Assembly (NCBI RefSeq): GCF_026151205.1
Contig: NC_087078.1
Location: 14,711,118 to 14,775,117 of the forward strand
DNA: 64,000 nucleotides
Direction: 5' to 3'
Source of the DNA: Bolinopsis microptera
Lineage: Eukaryota; Ctenophora; Tentaculata; Lobata; Bolinopsidae
Position numbers and translations under genes: made by a program. Positions within the stretch are counted from its first letter, which is position 1; every line of letters begins with the position of its first letter. The notes below the pieces were generated by a model, which had not been told where the DNA came from, ran no database searches, and saw only the letters and a list, made by a program, of their open reading frames with translations. Positions 46,401 through 56,525 of this stretch are shown here, piece after piece.

Positions 46401-49400
46401 AAGTTTTTCTAAAAACTACTTTTCTCCGTGTTTTAAGCTATTCCAATCATTTTGAGCCAATAAAAATTTTTTTAATTTTTGCTAATTAGCTAATTGATAA
46501 TTATCCAATTAATTGATTATCTGAGGAAAAAATTGTATCGACAAAAGTTTTTCTTCTTGATAATATGAACACCCTCGTTTAATCTGCAACTTTCTACGAT
46601 GTTCACAACTAAAGATATTTGACAAACAAGAAAGGTGGTAAAAAGTGGTAAAGTGGCAAAAAGTGGCCTTAAGACACGTGGAAAAGTTTGGAAAAGTTGG
46701 TCTGCCATAAAGGACACCTATTAGGACTCAAAAACGTCAAAAATCCTTTGTAAGCTTTGTGTGTCGGCAAATCGATTTTTTCAGACGGATTTCCCTGTAG
46801 TACAGTCAAATCCGTCTTTTTGTCGGACAAAATTCGCAACAAAGCGATTTTAACGGGATATGGTCGGGACAGGTCCCAGGAATCATTCCAGAGAGTTCCC
46901 AAAATCCTCGACTTCAGGAAAATCCACAATTACCACTTTTTTACCACCTTTTTACCACTTTGGTTTTCTGTAAATAAGTCACGTTCTGAATATCCTAGAA
47001 GACTCTAGTTTAAAGCATTGTGTTAAGAAAACAAAGAAGAACAACTTTTTCTTCAACAACTTTTTCAAAAATAAATTATTTAATTAATTAATTAAATAAT
47101 TAATAAATTTTCAAATATTTCAAAAATATATTTTCATAAAAAATGTTCACGATTACATTCCACGTATAATGAACTAATTTTTATAAAAATTTTCACTTTC
47201 AATATTTTGGACTTGTAAAATTTTCGTAATTTGTAAAGAAAAACCACTATTTACCACTTTTTACCACATCGAATCTCCGCTAATAAAACGACTTCTGAAT
47301 TTCGTAGAAGGTTCTAGATTGAACCAATGTGTTCAAAATATAAAAGAGAACAACTTTTTATCTGACAACCTTTGGATTAGATAATTAATTAATTAGTTAA
47401 TTCGATTATTAAACAAATATTCAAAAATTATAAAAATTATTTTTGATCAAAATATTTTAAAATTACGTATCACGAATAATTAACAAATTTTCATTAAATT
47501 AATCGGGAAATCGAAGTAGTACTTTATATAACCATATATACTAGATAAGAGTCTAACTTATGAGTCCTCAGCTGGCACATAGGTGCAATTGTTCTGACAT
47601 TTGAGGTTGATCCACAATGTATTCCTGCTTTTCTGCATGAACAAGCATTGCCACAACCTGACTTTAAACAGTTGCAACTGATTTTTTGAATGAGCTTTTT
47701 CGGAGCTGTACTCATAAGAGTGGTCACTGGTACATGTGTCCCATTGTTCATCTTCCATCCCCAACTTATTGGATCTAGGTCATTCTTATCCCACGCCTGC
47801 AGCTGATGGTAAACACGATAAGAATGTTGTTCAGCTGCCCCAGATGTTGGCGGGAGCTGTTAAAGATTGCGACTTCTGTTCAAGAACTGAAAGTCTATCT
47901 TCATCTAGTGATCTCGATTTTGATGAAATCGGCTGCAGCATCAAAAGTTCTTCGACATGCTTTATGGTAGCTGGTGTAGAATTTGCCGAATAAAAAGCAT
48001 CTATTACACTTTCATCGATGGATGCGATCGTTCTGAAGAGCCGATCCTTACCAACTCCGTGGATCCGACTGGTGGTGTCTGATCCAGTGAAAGCGTGGCA
48101 TGCAGCAGTATCATGTTTACGTACCTCCTACCAGTCGCACTTCGAATTTTCTCAATGTCATAGATGTAGCTTTTGGTGGTGAAAAACAGTTGGTGGTCAA
48201 ATGCAAAGTGTTTTGTCATGTGCAGTAAAATGACAAGCAAATCAGTATCATCACAAATTACAGAAACATCAACTTGATTAGACCACTCAACTGCCTCTCT
48301 GCAAATCAAAACATCTGCAAAACGATGTGCGAAACGGATTGAAAATGACGAAGTTATCAAGCAATTTGTTTATCTCGTTAGCGAAATTGATTGGGTTATC
48401 AATGATTACCTAATCGCTTATCACGTGACAGGGTGCTAGGATACCGTAATTGGGCTTTCTGCACGATTTCTGTGCCACGCTTTCACTGGATCAGACACCA
48501 CCAGTCGGATCCACGGAGTAGGTATGGATCGGCTATTCAGAACGATTCCGATAGTGGGAATCTAGTGCACTAAGCTACGGAGAAAGTCACGTGAAATTTT
48601 TGGGCGAGCGAATTAGTAACTTAATAAGAGCCTAACGTATGTGTACTATACCACCTCCCCCCTCCCCCGCACAATAACTTAGCATGTCTGTAATCCGGTT
48701 TGAGGATTTATCATTTGGTGCGATCTCTACGTTACAGTATGGACATTTGTTTAAACTGTGTTCGTGGACTAAAGATGGTCCTGACTCTGTTACAACGGAC
48801 TCCTCTTCATTGGCCGATATAATAGTTAATAGCACTATGTTTACAGTATGCACTGAAGGGGTATCCTAGGAAGTTTCTTGAACTTTTAACAGGTACCCCT
48901 CCTCATTTAACCCTCAATTAAGTTTCCTATCATTCGGTTGAGTCGACTGTTGAGATCGCATAGATCCAATGCAATGGATCCTTAGCTACTCCCTAGACTA
49001 GGTGACACTGGGATTCGAACCCTGAACCTTCTGCGCAGAAGGCGGATGCTCTAACCGCTAGGCTAGATATGAAGGCATCATGTAGCCGGTGGGCCCGACA
49101 TGATACGACATATCTTGACACGTCGGGGTTTGTCGGGATTTGTCAGGGTTTGTCGGGGTTTGTCGGGGTTTGTCGGGGTTTGTCAGGGTTTGACGGGGTT
49201 TGACGGGGTTTCCGGTTTGTCGAGCCTGGAGGCTTTTTTTTTTTTTTTTTTTTTTTTTTTGAGTCTCCCAACAAAAAGCCGAGACGGAGTCATCAAGCTT
49301 TACGTGGAAAAACACTATACAAGAAGGCCCGAGGCAAAACCCCTCGACAAACCCCGACAAACCCCGTTTGTCGGGGTTTGTCGGGATATGTCGGGGTTTC

Positions 49401-52137
49401 TCGGGGTTTGTCGGGGTTTGTCGAGCCTGGAGGCTACATGATGCCTATATGAATCTTTGGAATTGGTCTATGGTCACTGTCTGCAATAATAAACACAAGA
49501 CGTCACTCTGAGCTGAATCAGTCATGCCGTTGTACTGCCGTTTAATTTCGTTCAGTGACCAGGGGTTGTTGATCCAACCTGTGGTGCATTGATTTGTTTA
49601 TTTATACAAGGTATGAGAGGCGTCAGGATAAAGAATAGGACTGTACGTATCCGTTTCAAATTTGCTGGGCATAGTTTAAAAGTTAGTGTACTTACTTAAA
49701 AGATAAATAGTTTAAATAGTACCTGGGAACAGCAACCCTTTCCATATTTCATTCCATACAAATTTACATTGTCGATCATTCGCCCTCTTAAAGCTATTCA
49801 CCGAAACTAACTCCTCATTCGCCTGGTAAATTAAAACATTGTATTGGTTAAGAATGCCTCTAGTTGCGCTCTCCGCTGACATAAAACTTAAAAGTAAAAC
49901 GGTAAAAACATATTACTATTATTGTATATTAGTTGACAGCTACTCACATAGAATCTGCACGCGTACAGTATCAGGCACACGATGTGTTCTTCTTTTGTCA
50001 AAATATTAACTATTTCGTGTGATTTTAGTCCTCGATTTTTAGCAGATTCAACTTTTTTACGAAGAGAAGTCAACATAAAGTAAAGCTGAAGCTTCCAAAC
50101 AAACCAATTTAACAATCTAGTTAAGCACAACACTAAGTCGAGAGATATGATGTGTAAATAGTTATAAGCTATAATAGTATCGTACAAATTTGGATATTTT
50201 ACCATTTATTCCATTTATCTGGATTTTTTTAATCTGTTATCTAATCTATGTGACGGTGTATGTTCTGTTATTCAAGTAAATTCATTTTACGTTTTACGTC
50301 ACGGCAAATATTTTTGATAAAAATTATATTTTGAAATTTTTAAAAATTTAATTATTATTTAATTAATAAATCAATTAATTATCTAATCCAAAGGTTGTCA
50401 TATAAAAAGTTGTTCTCTTTTATATTTTGAACACATTGGTTCAATCTAGAACCTTCTACGAAATTCAGAAGTCGTTTTATTAGCGGAGATTCGATGTGGT
50501 AAAAAGTGGTAAATAGTGGTTTTTCTTTACAAATTTCGAAAATTTTACAAGTCCAAAATATTGAAAGTGAAAATTTTACTGTACAAAACACCCTAAAATG
50601 CTTCCCTTTGAAGTTATGGGAGAAAATGGGATTTTTTGGCTTAGCAGATAAAAAATCACATTTTCTCATTTTCTCCCATAACTTCAAAGGGAAGCATTTA
50701 AGGGTGTTTTGTTGTTCATAACTCATATATAAATGTGCTAGTTGCGGTTATTTTGCACCCTTCAAAAAGTCACTAGCACATTCCTATCAAAATTTTAGAA
50801 AAATCAGTAAATATTAAAAACGAAAAATGTGCCTAAATTTGTTGTTTGGCTTTGAGGTCCAATAGATCTGAAGCTGAATGAGTAAAAACATTTTTGAGGG
50901 CATCAAAAACTGCGCCAGAATTCAGAGAACAATTTGATGTCAAGCATCAAATCAATCTGATCTTCCCTGACTGTCTTTTTGTTAAAATAAGCCTGAAAAG
51001 GACAATTTTAGCTTTTTGACTTTAAAAATTCATAACACACCAGCCTTTTTAGATACGATATCAAGATTTTACACACACCTTGAAATAGATGTGAATAAAC
51101 GGCGAGCAAAATTTCAACCCGATACCGCAAGAAATGATTAACTTATAGCGTCTCAACCGCAAAATAATTTTTTCCGAAAATTGCACTCTCAACCAGGAAA
51201 TGCTCGATTACAAAAATGGGTATTCTCAAAATAATTTTTTTTGGTGTGGAAACGGTGCGCTAGAAGGTCATTGAACTGCCTATGAGGTCATTTGGTCTGG
51301 ACAGATTTGGTGTATGCCCCCTTTAACTGTGTATGCTCGTGTTCAGTTCAGTACAATGTCAATAACTACTATTGTATTTATGTATCATTATAGTGTATGA
51401 CTGTCCCAATAAGTCGGCGTTACATTCCCACGAAAATGAGAACTTGCAACAAAAAGATTGCTCGCTTAAGCAGATTTCAATTCTTGCTATTCCTGATCCC
51501 CTGATATTGGCTTTAATAAAACAAATATTAATAAAATAAATATTCATGGTGGAGAGAGATATCTATTATATTATATATATATTATATATATTGGTTTCCC
51601 CCGATCCCTCGTAATAACGATGATTCCCAGTGCCAAGAGTTCACCCTCAAGACACGCAGTGAAGTAGAAGTGGCAGTGAATGTGTTCTATGACAAGGCAG
51701 TTACGGATGTGTGCCACGCCAAGCCTTTAGCTTCTCTCTGCATGGTTCGGTTTATTTCATATATTAAATAAATAAATAAATAAATATTGGTATATGTTGT
51801 CGGTGCACGTAATGATGGCTCAAATCTATTTTCTGCATGGATAATGGATATATAATATGCAAAAAAAGTTGTTTTTATCCAATTGATCCTTCTCGTTTCA
51901 AATTTTACGCTTTGATTTGGCTTTTGATATCGTGATTTTTCCTAATGCGAGTTATCACTAGCTCTTGTTGCAACATGACACCAAAAATTGTACAGAGTAT
52001 GGAAGTACACAAGATACACGAAATAATCCTGTTTAGAGAAACGATGCTATCGTTCTGTCAGAAGAAGTTTCTCCAGATAAAGGGAGATGTGAATGTAATT
52101 GAGGAAGTGTCTGCTGGAAAGTTTACTGATTGCGAGG
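43414..52137 (+). CDS. MIF4G-domain protein (PAIP1/eIF4G-like), five exons, 3' end not found
   Basis: Exons 43414-43575, 43795-43969, 45137-45309, 51631-51744 and 51996-52137, with phases 0, 1, 0, 0, 1 all consistent. The N-terminus is acidic and Ser-rich (DLLSDDDIDSSSASEDS). Exon 3 gives a Pro-rich linker and ARNIRNFYRTLLENY. Exons 4-5 give VNVFYDKAVTDVCHAKPLASLC and ILFRETMLSFCQKKFLQ, which line up with the second and third helix pairs of MIF4G domains (compare the Ile/Val-Phe-x-Lys-Ala-x5-Phe-x4-Ala-x-Leu-Cys and Phe-Arg-x2-Leu-Leu-x-Arg-Cys-Gln signatures of eIF4G and PAIP1). Such domains bind eIF4A and regulate translation initiation. The fourth-exon donor (ATG|GTTCGG) is weak. The rest of the domain is missing; it may lie beyond the antisense sulfotransferase, or the gene is truncated. 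Confidence 0.62.
44148..44855. mobile_element. MITE carrying a 10-bp minisatellite, copy 1
   Basis: Ends AGGCATCATGTAGCC and GGCTACATGATGCCT, flanked by the 6-base direct repeat TTTATA (44142-44147 and 44856-44861). Between the ends is an array of about 60 units of GTCGGGGTTT with variants (GTCAGGGTTT, GTCGGGATAT, GTCGGGGTCT). Three-frame Gly/Val/Cys-rich open frames are artefacts of the 10-base period. Confidence 0.92.
47524..48360 (-). pseudogene. Relic transposon-associated protein: PIN-like fragment plus Cys-rich CXC-like end
   Basis: On the - strand, 48360-48004 encodes VSVICDDTDLLVILLH and IYDIEKIRSATG. A frameshift near 48110 moves the frame to HAFTGSDTTSRIHGVGKDRL. Further on, 47751-47524 encodes ISCNCLKSGCGNACSCRKAG, a Cys-rich motif. 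The order of an Asp-Thr-Asp-Leu-Leu fragment, His-Ala-Phe-Thr-Gly-x-Asp-Thr-Thr, then Cys-rich tail is one I recognise from uncharacterised repeat-associated proteins in invertebrates; function unknown. Frameshifts make it inactive. Confidence 0.6.
48466..48550 (+). pseudogene. Inverted fragment of the same relic transposon protein
   Basis: The + strand encodes CHAFTGSDTTSRIHGVG and DRLFRTI, matching the - strand piece at about 48020-48110 at DNA level with a few changes. The two form an inverted repeat about 360 bases apart inside the foldback element. Confidence 0.75.
48998..49066 (-). repeat. tRNA-derived sequence (SINE head or tRNA pseudogene)
   Basis: On the - strand: A-box-like TAGCGGTTAGAGCAT, an anticodon-arm hairpin CCTTC-TGCGCA-GAAGG, and B-box GGTTCGAATCC. 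Both internal Pol III promoter boxes are kept. The acceptor arms do not pair and the anticodon loop is 6 bases, so I do not call a functional tRNA. The MITE copy 2 target site abuts its 5' end. Confidence 0.75.
49073..49446. mobile_element. MITE carrying a 10-bp minisatellite, copy 2
   Basis: Same ends as copy 1 (AGGCATCATGTAGCC, GGCTACATGATGCCT), flanked by direct repeats ATATGA at 49067-49072 and 49447-49452. The array is shorter. It is interrupted by about 28 T plus a roughly 85-base unrelated stretch (49233-49350), as if a poly(A)-tailed retroposed fragment had landed in it on the - strand. Confidence 0.92.
50584..50711. repeat. Hairpin: 128-base imperfect inverted repeat
   Basis: CAAAACACCC ... 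GAAGTTATGGGAGAAAATG is repeated inverted, with a central spacer of about 35 bases. It sits in the right arm of the 5.7 kb element and has no counterpart in the left arm, so it is probably a small foldback insertion. Confidence 0.85.
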
Positions 52138-52832
52138 GTAAGTTCTTATCATTTCACCGTGGTTAATTGATCTGCTTACTGTTGGGAGGTGAACTATATT
52201 TTTCCTTAAATTTGAGAATGATTGGCCAATTTTCTGTCAGCTTTGTCGCATTGAAACCTGTTATCATTTTCACGTGTTTCAACAAATAATATACAACTTC
52301 TTGACAAAGGTTTTAATAATTATTTGTAATACAAATTTCTATAGAATATTTATAAAAGTTATGATCGTCAAAACTTATAGAATTTACAAAACTTAGCTTT
52401 AAAAACCAGAATATGAGCTACATCGGAAATATTTCTAAAAGATACAAAATTTGCTCTTGTTTTTAAGGACAGATACATTCTGGACGATACATTCTGTCCT
52501 GTTTTTAATCATATTAATCCTTCAACTTTTCAATCAGCTCGTCTACAGAGGGTATAGAATGTTTATCAACTAATTTATCCACTGAAGGTCAATCCCCCTT
52601 GCCCTCACTGGAGGCCCTAGTGTTCATTTGAATGTCTGATAAGGTAGTTAAATTAAATATCGGCCTTCAAGTGTTCATTTTAATGTTCATTCAAAATTAT
52701 GTCCGTTCACGCAATGTCCTGTCAAATAACGTCTGATGTCTAAGATGTTGTCTACAGTACAGGCTAATCTAACTTTCTTCAGTCCTACGATTTTCCATAT
52801 TGAAAATAGTGTCCCGAATTTTAACAAGAATT
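52138..52832. other. Region between the last MIF4G-like exon and the sulfotransferase 3' end
   Basis: Follows a GTAAGT donor at 52138. A CTACAG acceptor-like site at 52547 would continue the frame for about 27 residues to a stop (GIECLSTNLSTEG ...), a possible terminal exon but not MIF4G-like. A repeated ATACATTCTG word lies at 52470-52500. Confidence 0.4.
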
Positions 52833-54095
52833 CTAAGAATTCCAACGATTTGGCATGTTGGAAACCTCACAATCACTCCCTTTCAGCTCTATCCCAAACT
52901 CATCTTTGGCCACTTTTTTAGCCCACTTACAAGCCTCTATAGAAATAAAGCCAGTATTTCTTCCGATTTTACGTTTACTGAAAACAGAATTTTCTTGAGA
53001 ATCTTTCTCCATGGCAGTAAGAGCAGCTGCAACATAGTCCTGTTTGATTCCTATCTCATGTAGCAGACTTTTACAAAATCCTTCCCTGTCGTGTACAAGT
53101 GACTCATAGCTGTATGACTTAATGCTTTTCCTTTCATGGGATTCCAGATAAAATGTATGCATTTGACAAAGTAGGACAAAAAACCATGTCTCGATAGCAC
53201 TTAAATTAGCAACACCAATTTTATCAAAAATATGTTTATATTTGATCGAACTGTATCTTTTTGTTGCCAAAGGTACAGTTTGCATGAGAACCTGTCCAAA
53301 CAGTCGATGCCATGAGGAGAGTGTCGGCTTTAACGACCTGTACAGAAACAATTCTTTTACTCCTGGAAGAGTCCTGTGGACTAAGTGAACAAGGTTTCCT
53401 GTATAAGCTCCAGTTGGTTTGATAAAGTAGATTTTGTTTGGATCCTTGCAAAGAAGAAGCAAGATTGCTTTTAGAAAATTTAGATTATCTTTACAGTCTA
53501 GAGGACGGTCATTTGATGCAATGTTAGTTATGGTCGAAAATATCAATAACGGAAATGGTTCTGCTAGAACTTGGCACTGTTTGGTCTTGTAAACCATAGA
53601 TGCAACCAGAGTTGAGCCGCACCTGCCAATATTGTGTAATATAGTGATGTTGCTGCCATTCCTTTCTGGTTTTCTCATAAGGTACCTGTAAACTGATTCA
53701 TGTGGTATGATAAGCACCTGTGCTGCATGGTCATGGGAACTAAAAAAGGTGAAAGGATGCTTATCGATATCATAGAGATCGACTCCAGGCATCATTCTCA
53801 CAAAAACAAACTCTTGAAGCGAAACAGTATACAAGTGAACATTTTCCTGCTCGATCACGCTTATGTCAACTTTTCTGTTAAACTTGAGGAGGAACCAGTG
53901 AAGTCCGTTGTACCACAAGACATTTAATCTGAGGTTCATGAAAACATCATAACAATCAGCCAGATCATTACCACGACATTTCTTCCAGGGTCCAAATACC
54001 AAGTTCAGAGCGTATTGAAGGGCAGGCTGTATGCAGTAACGAATCAGAGGATTCAGCAATACTAAAATCACATCCCGCAAAACTTTCAACATCAT
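52833..54095 (-). CDS. Intronless sulfotransferase-like membrane protein
   Basis: A single 420-codon frame. Residues about 8-22 are hydrophobic (ILVLLNPLIRYCI) and fit a type II signal anchor, as in Golgi sulfotransferases. Residues 153-165 (LHNIGRCGSTLVA) match the 5'-phosphosulfate-binding loop that grips PAPS. A178-E-P is followed by residues 250-262 (FLYRSLKPTLSSW), which look like the 3'-phosphate-binding Arg...Ser motif. C-terminal half is helical with TGFISIEAC. Two adjacent Met codons begin the frame; either could be used. Acceptor substrate unknown. It lies antisense just beyond the MIF4G-like exons; absence of introns suggests an old retrocopy or an intron-poor family. Confidence 0.72.
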   Translation of the reverse strand: MMLKVLRDVILVLLNPLIRYCIQPALQYALNLVFGPWKKCRGNDLADCYDVFMNLRLNVLWYNGLHWFLLKFNRKVDISVIEQENVHLYTVSLQEFVFVRMMPGVDLYDIDKHPFTFFSSHDHAAQVLIIPHESVYRYLMRKPERNGSNITILHNIGRCGSTLVASMVYKTKQCQVLAEPFPLLIFSTITNIASNDRPLDCKDNLNFLKAILLLLCKDPNKIYFIKPTGAYTGNLVHLVHRTLPGVKELFLYRSLKPTLSSWHRLFGQVLMQTVPLATKRYSSIKYKHIFDKIGVANLSAIETWFFVLLCQMHTFYLESHERKSIKSYSYESLVHDREGFCKSLLHEIGIKQDYVAAALTAMEKDSQENSVFSKRKIGRNTGFISIEACKWAKKVAKDEFGIELKGSDCEVSNMPNRWNS

Positions 54096-54164
54096 TTTTA
54101 TTTCTTCTCCTTTGTGTCTGGCTGCAGAAAAAGCATTAGTGTCTTGTTTAAACGGTCTTAAATA

Positions 54165-54320
54165 ATAATAATAATAAATTGAGATTTAATAACACCGCTT
54201 TAAAGATAAAACCCAGGGGTACAGGAAGCGGGGGCCGGGGGGGGGGGGGGGGGGGGAGGGGGTTGAGGGGGGGGGGGGTTTCTAAAAATTTTGGGGGGGG
54301 GGGGGGGGGGGGGTTTTCTA
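54165..54320. repeat. ATA microsatellite and poly-G tracts
   Basis: ATAATAATAATAATAA at 54165-54178, then G runs of 20 or more at about 54238-54256 and 54293-54313. Gly-rich frames here are artefacts. Lies upstream of the - strand sulfotransferase gene. Confidence 0.85.
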
Positions 54321-54710
54321 AAAATTTTGGGGAAAAATTTGGGGAAAAAAACTTACATATTTCAATTGATCCTGTTATGTGATCCTGTTATGTGACTCGG
54401 ATCGACATATTTTTTCAAAGTTTTTCTGGAAACTACTTTGTCGAAACTCGAATGTTTATGAAAATTCATATACGAGTTCAGGGTACCACTAACTACAAGT
54501 AGAGCACCTAAAATCTGGGTTTTGAGCATGTTAAGATGATTTGGCATAATTGGGCATAATTTGGACCAAAAATGGGCGTGGCTCTCCCGCGGGCACCGTT
54601 GGGAACCCGGAGTCCGGAACCCCCTCAAAAGTTCGGTCACAGGCCCTAGTTTGTTGGTAAATTGCTATCTCGAAATCACATTTCACAAGAAAATTAGGGT
54701 GAACCCCCCT
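54321..54710. repeat. Decayed repeat related to the 40.7-42 kb family (inverted)
   Basis: 54475-54560 reads as an inverted, diverged copy of 41110-41190: the complement of CTCTACTTGTAG..ACTA and CTGAAC..CATAT occurs here, next to TTTGGCATAATTGGGCATAA. No gene. Confidence 0.6.
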
Positions 54711-56525
54711 TAAGGGGGCATACCCCAAAACAGTGGTTTGTGCCGTCCAGACCAAATGACCTCATAACACACCAGCCTTTTTAGATATGATATCAAGATT
54801 TTACACACACCTTGACATAGATGCGTATAAACGGCGAGCAAAATTTCAACCCGATACCGCAAGAAATGATTAACTTATGGTCAAGTTCGGAGACAACCTG
54901 TACATAAAATCAGTCACTTATTACACTCATTTCACTGCCACAAACGGTAAAATTAATTATAATTCCTCTGAAAGTCCAAGGGGTACAGGCTCTTCAGATA
55001 TTATACTCCTAATCTTTCTATAATGATATCTGGGTTCAAAATTTAAATAACTCAACCTTGGTGGAGACAGTGGCCACCTGAAAATTACAAAAATAAAGGA
55101 GCTGTAAATCACTTATGAAAAAAATATTTACTTCAAATTTCACAATTTAAAGTTACGTAAGACAGGTGGGTACTCAAAAAGTGCCGGTTGAGCAGGTTTG
55201 TCTGCTCAACACAGGTGGAGCAGCTCACTGACTACATGAGCTAATATAAGTGACTAGAACTAACCCTCTCATGCTTTTTAATTGCTCCAAAGTCCTAATA
55301 TTTAATATTATGGGTTATACCAATCATATTTCATAGAACAGGATCCTCAGAATCGGCTCAACCGAGGTGGAGACAGCATAACATGCAGTTCAAAATCTGT
55401 TATTCTGTAGTTTAGGAGCTGTAGAGTGACTGTGGCAGTCCATTTGCAATACCAATGATTTTAAATCATCTACCAACTCATATTACAAGGCATCCTTGCT
55501 GAAAAGTACACTCAACATAGGTGGAGACTCAAATTTGGCAAATTTGGGCGTAAATTCGACCTCAGAAGTCAAGGTTCTCCACCGCGGTTGAGTGGTTGAT
55601 GGCTAGTTTGATGAGTTGTATACATGCTAAAGGGTCACCCAATGTTATTTCTTCCAGAAATCAACTGCCAAAGCTCAACTCAACCCGGTGGGGCCAGTTT
55701 TAATGCATTTTTAATGTTTTGATGTTTAATCAACAATTTCTCCACCTTGTTGAGCACCTTTTCACAACTTTGATAGTTTTTTCATTTTCTAGAACACTTT
55801 GCTTTAAGACAGAAGAGGTAACAGTTTTATGATCCCCTACAGTAGCAGTTAACAGAGCAGATTAAAATTAGTGATAAAACCAATGAATTTAGGCATGTTT
55901 GACAGGCTTTTTACTGTTTCTTAATGAAAGATCTCCACCCTGTTGAGCGTCAATGGAAAAAACAAAATTTAACGGGAAGTAGAAAAGGCCGAGACGCAAC
56001 TTTCTAGCTAACCTAGAACTCTCTAAACCTTTCTCCACCCCCGGTTGAGCAGCTTTGAAAAGTGCATTTAATTTCTCCACCTCGGTTGAGCACTTAAATA
56101 AAATATTGAAAAAACCATCAGATTGCAAATTTGATGTAGTTTGTGTTACCAATAACCTTTTCCACCTTAATCAAAAGTTTCTTCAACCAGAGCCAGTCTC
56201 CACCTTAAATCTCCACCTTTTAAGGGTTTGTTTAATACCACCTGTATCTGCTCAACCGTTCAACCTTTTAATTTTGTTTTTTTACTCAGAGAAAGTCCTG
56301 AAAAATGTTTTGTCAGCCATATAATCAGGGAGTTTCATTCTGTGTTGAGCTGGCTCCACCACACACTTCTAAAAAAGTAAAAAATGTACAGGTTGTCTCC
56401 GAACTTGACCTTATAGCGTCTCAACCACAAAATAATTTTTTCCGAAAATTGCACTCTTAACCAGGAAATGCTCGATTACAAAAATGGGAATTCTCAAAAT
56501 AATTTTTTTTGTGTGGAAACGGTGC
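54711..56525. mobile_element. Deleted derivative of the 5.7 kb element, split by a younger insertion
   Basis: The left tip TTAAGGGGGCATACCCCAAA (54711) is joined after about 60 bases to a sequence matching 51030-51255 of the large element. That match is interrupted at TTAT by the 54879-56410 insertion and ends near 56525 without the right tip. Confidence 0.85.
54879..56410. mobile_element. 1.53 kb DNA element with many internal CTCAACC/GGTGGAG motifs
   Basis: Terminal inverted repeats GGTCAAGTTCGGAGACAACC and its complement, flanked by TTAT at 54875-54878 and 56411-56414; the intact sequence at 51137 shows the uninterrupted target. Inside are at least a dozen copies of CTCAACC-n-GGTGGAG or its complement. 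No transposase frame, so non-autonomous. Family unknown (4-base target duplication). Confidence 0.92.

Larger units (their letters stand above)
45644..51321. mobile_element. 5.7 kb foldback DNA transposon in an intron of the MIF4G-like gene
   Basis: Ends GGGGGCATACACCAAA and TTTGGTGTATGCCCCC, flanked by TTTAA at 45639-45643 and 51322-51326. Long inverted arms: 45644-46150 pairs with 50840-51321, and about 47210-47400 with 50375-50560. The left arm is interrupted by a block (about 46150-46990) related to the arms of the element at 59408-62354. Inside lie relic coding pieces (47524-48360, -), a tRNA-derived repeat and a second minisatellite MITE. TTAA-like target use recalls piggyBac or Kolobok types but the family is not settled. 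Confidence 0.85.

Noticed and set aside
48998-49066. Functional tRNA gene
   Set aside because: A- and B-boxes are present, but the acceptor stem does not pair and the anticodon loop is one base short.
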